From assembly GCA_944383785.1 (NCBI GenBank), contig CALWQV010000016.1, positions 1 through 42,743 on the forward strand: a DNA stretch of 42,743 nt, in the 5' to 3' direction. Below are positions 41,199 to 42,743 of this stretch, in pieces. The position numbers and the translations under genes were made by a program. Origin of the DNA: an uncultured Enterocloster sp. GTDB lineage: Bacteria > Bacillota > Clostridia > Lachnospirales > Lachnospiraceae. Positions within the stretch are counted from its first letter, which is position 1; the number at the start of each line of letters is the position of its first letter. The notes beneath the pieces are model-generated. The model searched no databases. It was not told the origin of the DNA and saw nothing but the letters and a program-made list of their open reading frames with translations.

Positions 41199-41627
41199 AT
41201 GATGGGAATCATTGTGGCGCTGGTGTCAGGAGCCCTGATGAGCATTCAGGGAGTGTTTAATACAAAGGTAACGGAGCAGAGCAGTATGTGGGCGGCGGCG
41301 GGCTGGGTGCAGCTGACCGCATTTTTGACCTGCGCGGCGGTGTGGTTTTTAAGGGAGCGGGAGCCGGTGGCGGCCGTCCTTCAGGCAACGCCCAAGTATA
41401 TGCTCCTTGGCGGCGTGATCGGCGCACTGATTACCTATACGGTGGTCAAAAGCATGGAAAGCCTGGGACCGGCCCAGGCGGCAATCCTGATCGTGGTATC
41501 CCAGATCGCGGTGGCTTATGGCATCGAGCTCTTTGGCCTTTTTGGGGTGGAGAAAGCTGCCTTTCAGTGGAGAAAGCTTTTAGGGGCGGCGATGGCGGTG
41601 GCGGGAATTATCATTTTCCGCAAATAA
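41199..41627 (+). CDS. Half-size DMT transporter (YdcZ/DUF606 family)
   Basis: 142 residues with four to five membrane helices. The family features are LVSGALMSIQGVFNTKVTEQ, GGVIGALITYTVVKSMESLG and PAQAAILIVVSQIAVAYGIE followed by a basic tail. Single-domain DMT proteins of this type work as dimers, and the substrate is unknown. Two adjacent ATG codons (41199 and 41202) follow AAAAGG; the first is used. It stands apart from both neighbours. Confidence 0.8.
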   Translation: MMGIIVALVSGALMSIQGVFNTKVTEQSSMWAAAGWVQLTAFLTCAAVWFLREREPVAAVLQATPKYMLLGGVIGALITYTVVKSMESLGPAQAAILIVVSQIAVAYGIELFGLFGVEKAAFQWRKLLGAAMAVAGIIIFRK

Positions 41628-41630
41628 CCC

Positions 41631-41659
41631 TTGTATTTGGAGACGGATTCCGATAGAAT
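41631..41659 (+). promoter_or_regulatory. Promoter of comEA
   Basis: TTGTAT at 41631-41636, a 17-base spacer and TAGAAT at 41654-41659, starting four bases after the transporter stop. Confidence 0.65.
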
Positions 41660-41707
41660 AGGAATATCAGGCTGAGATGGCTCCCTGGAATCAAGGAGGG
41701 GAAGCCA

Positions 41708-42361
41708 TTGAAAATGAATCTGAAGTCGCTGAGAAAATATTCCACAGCCGTCCTGACGGCTGCGGTTTTGGCCGCAGGGGCCTGCTACAGCTGCACGCCC
41801 CAAAAGGATGGGGTTCAGGAGGCAGGACTTGAGCCGGAGTCCGATGTAGATGAGGAGCCGGAGGAGACAGAAAGCGCTCCTAAGAAGGAACGTCCGCCGG
41901 AGGAAACCCAGCCTTCTTCCCAGGCGTCCTATGTGGTCCATGTCTGCGGACAGGTGAAGGAGCCGGGAGTCTATGAGCTTGAGCCTGGAAGCCGCGTCTA
42001 CCAGGCAGTGGAGATGGCGGGAGGCTTTGGGCCCGACGCCGCCAGCTGGTATCTGAACCTGGCCCAGGAGGTGGCCGACGGCATGAAGATCCAGGTTCCC
42101 ACGGAGGAAGAAGCCCTAGCATGGGGAAATTCCGGAGGCAGCCTGTCAGTCGGGCAGGGACAGACGGGGACGAAGGTGAACCTGAATACGGCGGATGAAG
42201 AGCAGCTGATGACCCTTACGGGCATCGGGGAGTCCAGGGCGGCGGATATTATCCGCTACCGCCAAGAGCATGGGCCCTTTGAGCGGATCGAGGATATTAT
42301 GAACGTATCCGGCATTAAAGAAGGAGCCTTTCAGAAGATTAAGGATTCGATTACGGTTTAG
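41708..42361 (+). CDS. comEA: ComEA-like DNA-binding protein
   Basis: 217 residues. A signal/anchor helix (about 10-27, with a weak lipobox-like AAGAC) is followed by an acidic Pro-rich linker, an SLBB domain (VVHVCGQVKEPGVYELEPGS) and a C-terminal helix-hairpin-helix pair (VNLNTADEEQLMTLTGIGES and GPFERIEDIMNVSGI). ComEA holds incoming DNA outside the membrane during competence. TTG 41708 sits at proper distance from AAGGAGG; ATG 41714 is the alternative. comEC is not adjacent, so the role in uptake is uncertain. Confidence 0.88.
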   Translation: MKMNLKSLRKYSTAVLTAAVLAAGACYSCTPQKDGVQEAGLEPESDVDEEPEETESAPKKERPPEETQPSSQASYVVHVCGQVKEPGVYELEPGSRVYQAVEMAGGFGPDAASWYLNLAQEVADGMKIQVPTEEEALAWGNSGGSLSVGQGQTGTKVNLNTADEEQLMTLTGIGESRAADIIRYRQEHGPFERIEDIMNVSGIKEGAFQKIKDSITV

Positions 42362-42383
42362 GATATACCTTTTCCGGCCGGAA

Positions 42384-42412
42384 GCTCCGGGCGTATACGG
42401 ATCGCCCGGAGC
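42384..42412. other. Perfect 10-bp hairpin after comEA
   Basis: GCTCCGGGCG and CGCCCGGAGC form a perfect stem with a 9-base loop 23 bases after the comEA stop, but no T-run follows. It could be a weak terminator or a 3' end stabiliser. A second small hairpin, GCAGCC-TT-GGCTGC, lies at about 42451-42464. Confidence 0.5.
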
Positions 42413-42489
42413 CTCTGCGCGTAAACAGCCTGAGCGTATCAGATGACGGAGGCAGCCTTGGCTGCTTGATTGATAGAATAGGGGATATT

Positions 42490-42743
42490 ATGCCGCGGGT
42501 ATTAGTTGTAGATGATGAGAAATTGATTGTAAAAGGAATCCGTTTCAGCCTGGAGCAGGATGGGATGGAGGTGGACTGCGCCTACGATGGCGAGGAAGCC
42601 ATCGAGCTGGCGAAAAAGACGGAGTATGATATTGTTCTGTTGGATGTGATGCTGCCAAAGTATGACGGCTATGAGGTATGCCAGGCGATCCGGGAGTTTT
42701 CCGATATGCCGATTATCATGCTGACCGCCAAGGGCGGGGATAT
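42490..42743 (+). CDS. OmpR-family response regulator, cut by the window end
   Basis: 84 codons are present, starting MPRVLVVDDEKLIVKGIRFS behind GGGGATATT. The receiver shows the acidic pair VDDE, the phospho-Asp in VLLDVMLPKYDGYEV and the switch Thr in IIMLTAKGGD. The output domain lies outside the window. It follows comEA by 128 bp and may begin a regulator-kinase operon. It resembles OmpR/PhoB receivers, not Spo0A, so it does not replace the missing spo0A. Confidence 0.9.
   Translation, partial: MPRVLVVDDEKLIVKGIRFSLEQDGMEVDCAYDGEEAIELAKKTEYDIVLLDVMLPKYDGYEVCQAIREFSDMPIIMLTAKGGD

Noticed and set aside
42384-42412. Hairpin after comEA as a standard terminator
   Set aside because: The stem is perfect but there is no T-run, so it is listed only as a hairpin.

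Overview
The window looks like chromosomal DNA from a spore-forming member of the Clostridia, most probably Lachnospiraceae. The reasons are the gene order nusB-xseA-xseB-ispA-dxs-tlyA-nadK-argR-recN-spoIVB, the sporulation protease SpoIVB, an Asp23 protein next to nusB, strong AGGAGG ribosome binding sites, frequent TTG starts and moderately GC-rich codon use. I see no rRNA, tRNA, CRISPR array, intact transposase or phage gene.

Layout. 1-1055: tail of an OmpR-type regulator, then a deletion scar fusing the start of a sensor kinase to the end of an FtsX-type permease, then AT-rich non-coding DNA. 1055-1840: a fructoselysine-kinase-like gene without its 5' end. 1861-5568: a biotin-uptake region with two bioY genes around a kinase/regulator pair. 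bioY1 has a clear BirA operator, and a near-identical repeat of about 100 bp brackets bioY1 plus the two-component pair in inverted orientation. 5688-8609: a CarD-like regulator and feoAB iron uptake. 8787-12016: MATE exporter, HPr-like protein without the phosphorylatable His, NADH pyrophosphatase and HAD phosphatase. 12113-13760: ilvN-ilvC, followed by a candidate structured RNA. 13945-19021: lipoprotein, second two-component system, small membrane and zinc-ribbon proteins, and apparent Rpn-family remnants. 19081-24198: a LysR regulator divergent from leuCD and a second one divergent from a cysteine desulfidase. 24357-34945: asp23, then the long housekeeping operon nusB to spoIVB. 34988-42743: nagA, a broken Rpn-family gene, an AAA-ATPase/nuclease protein, pyrC, a YwaF-like membrane protein, a half-size DMT transporter, comEA and a truncated response regulator.

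How it fits together. IlvN/IlvC and LeuC/LeuD serve branched-chain amino acid synthesis, with leuCD probably under the divergent LysR protein. Dxs and IspA feed isoprenoid synthesis. XseAB, RecN and ArgR cover DNA repair and arginine control. BioY and Feo take up biotin and ferrous iron.

The most interesting signals are the inverted repeat whose outer edges carry -10 boxes (BirA-controlled on the left), the three-helix RNA after ilvC, a predicted leaderless gene at 17008, and several deletion scars. spo0A is absent from its usual place after spoIVB. No wholly new multi-gene system could be shown from sequence alone.
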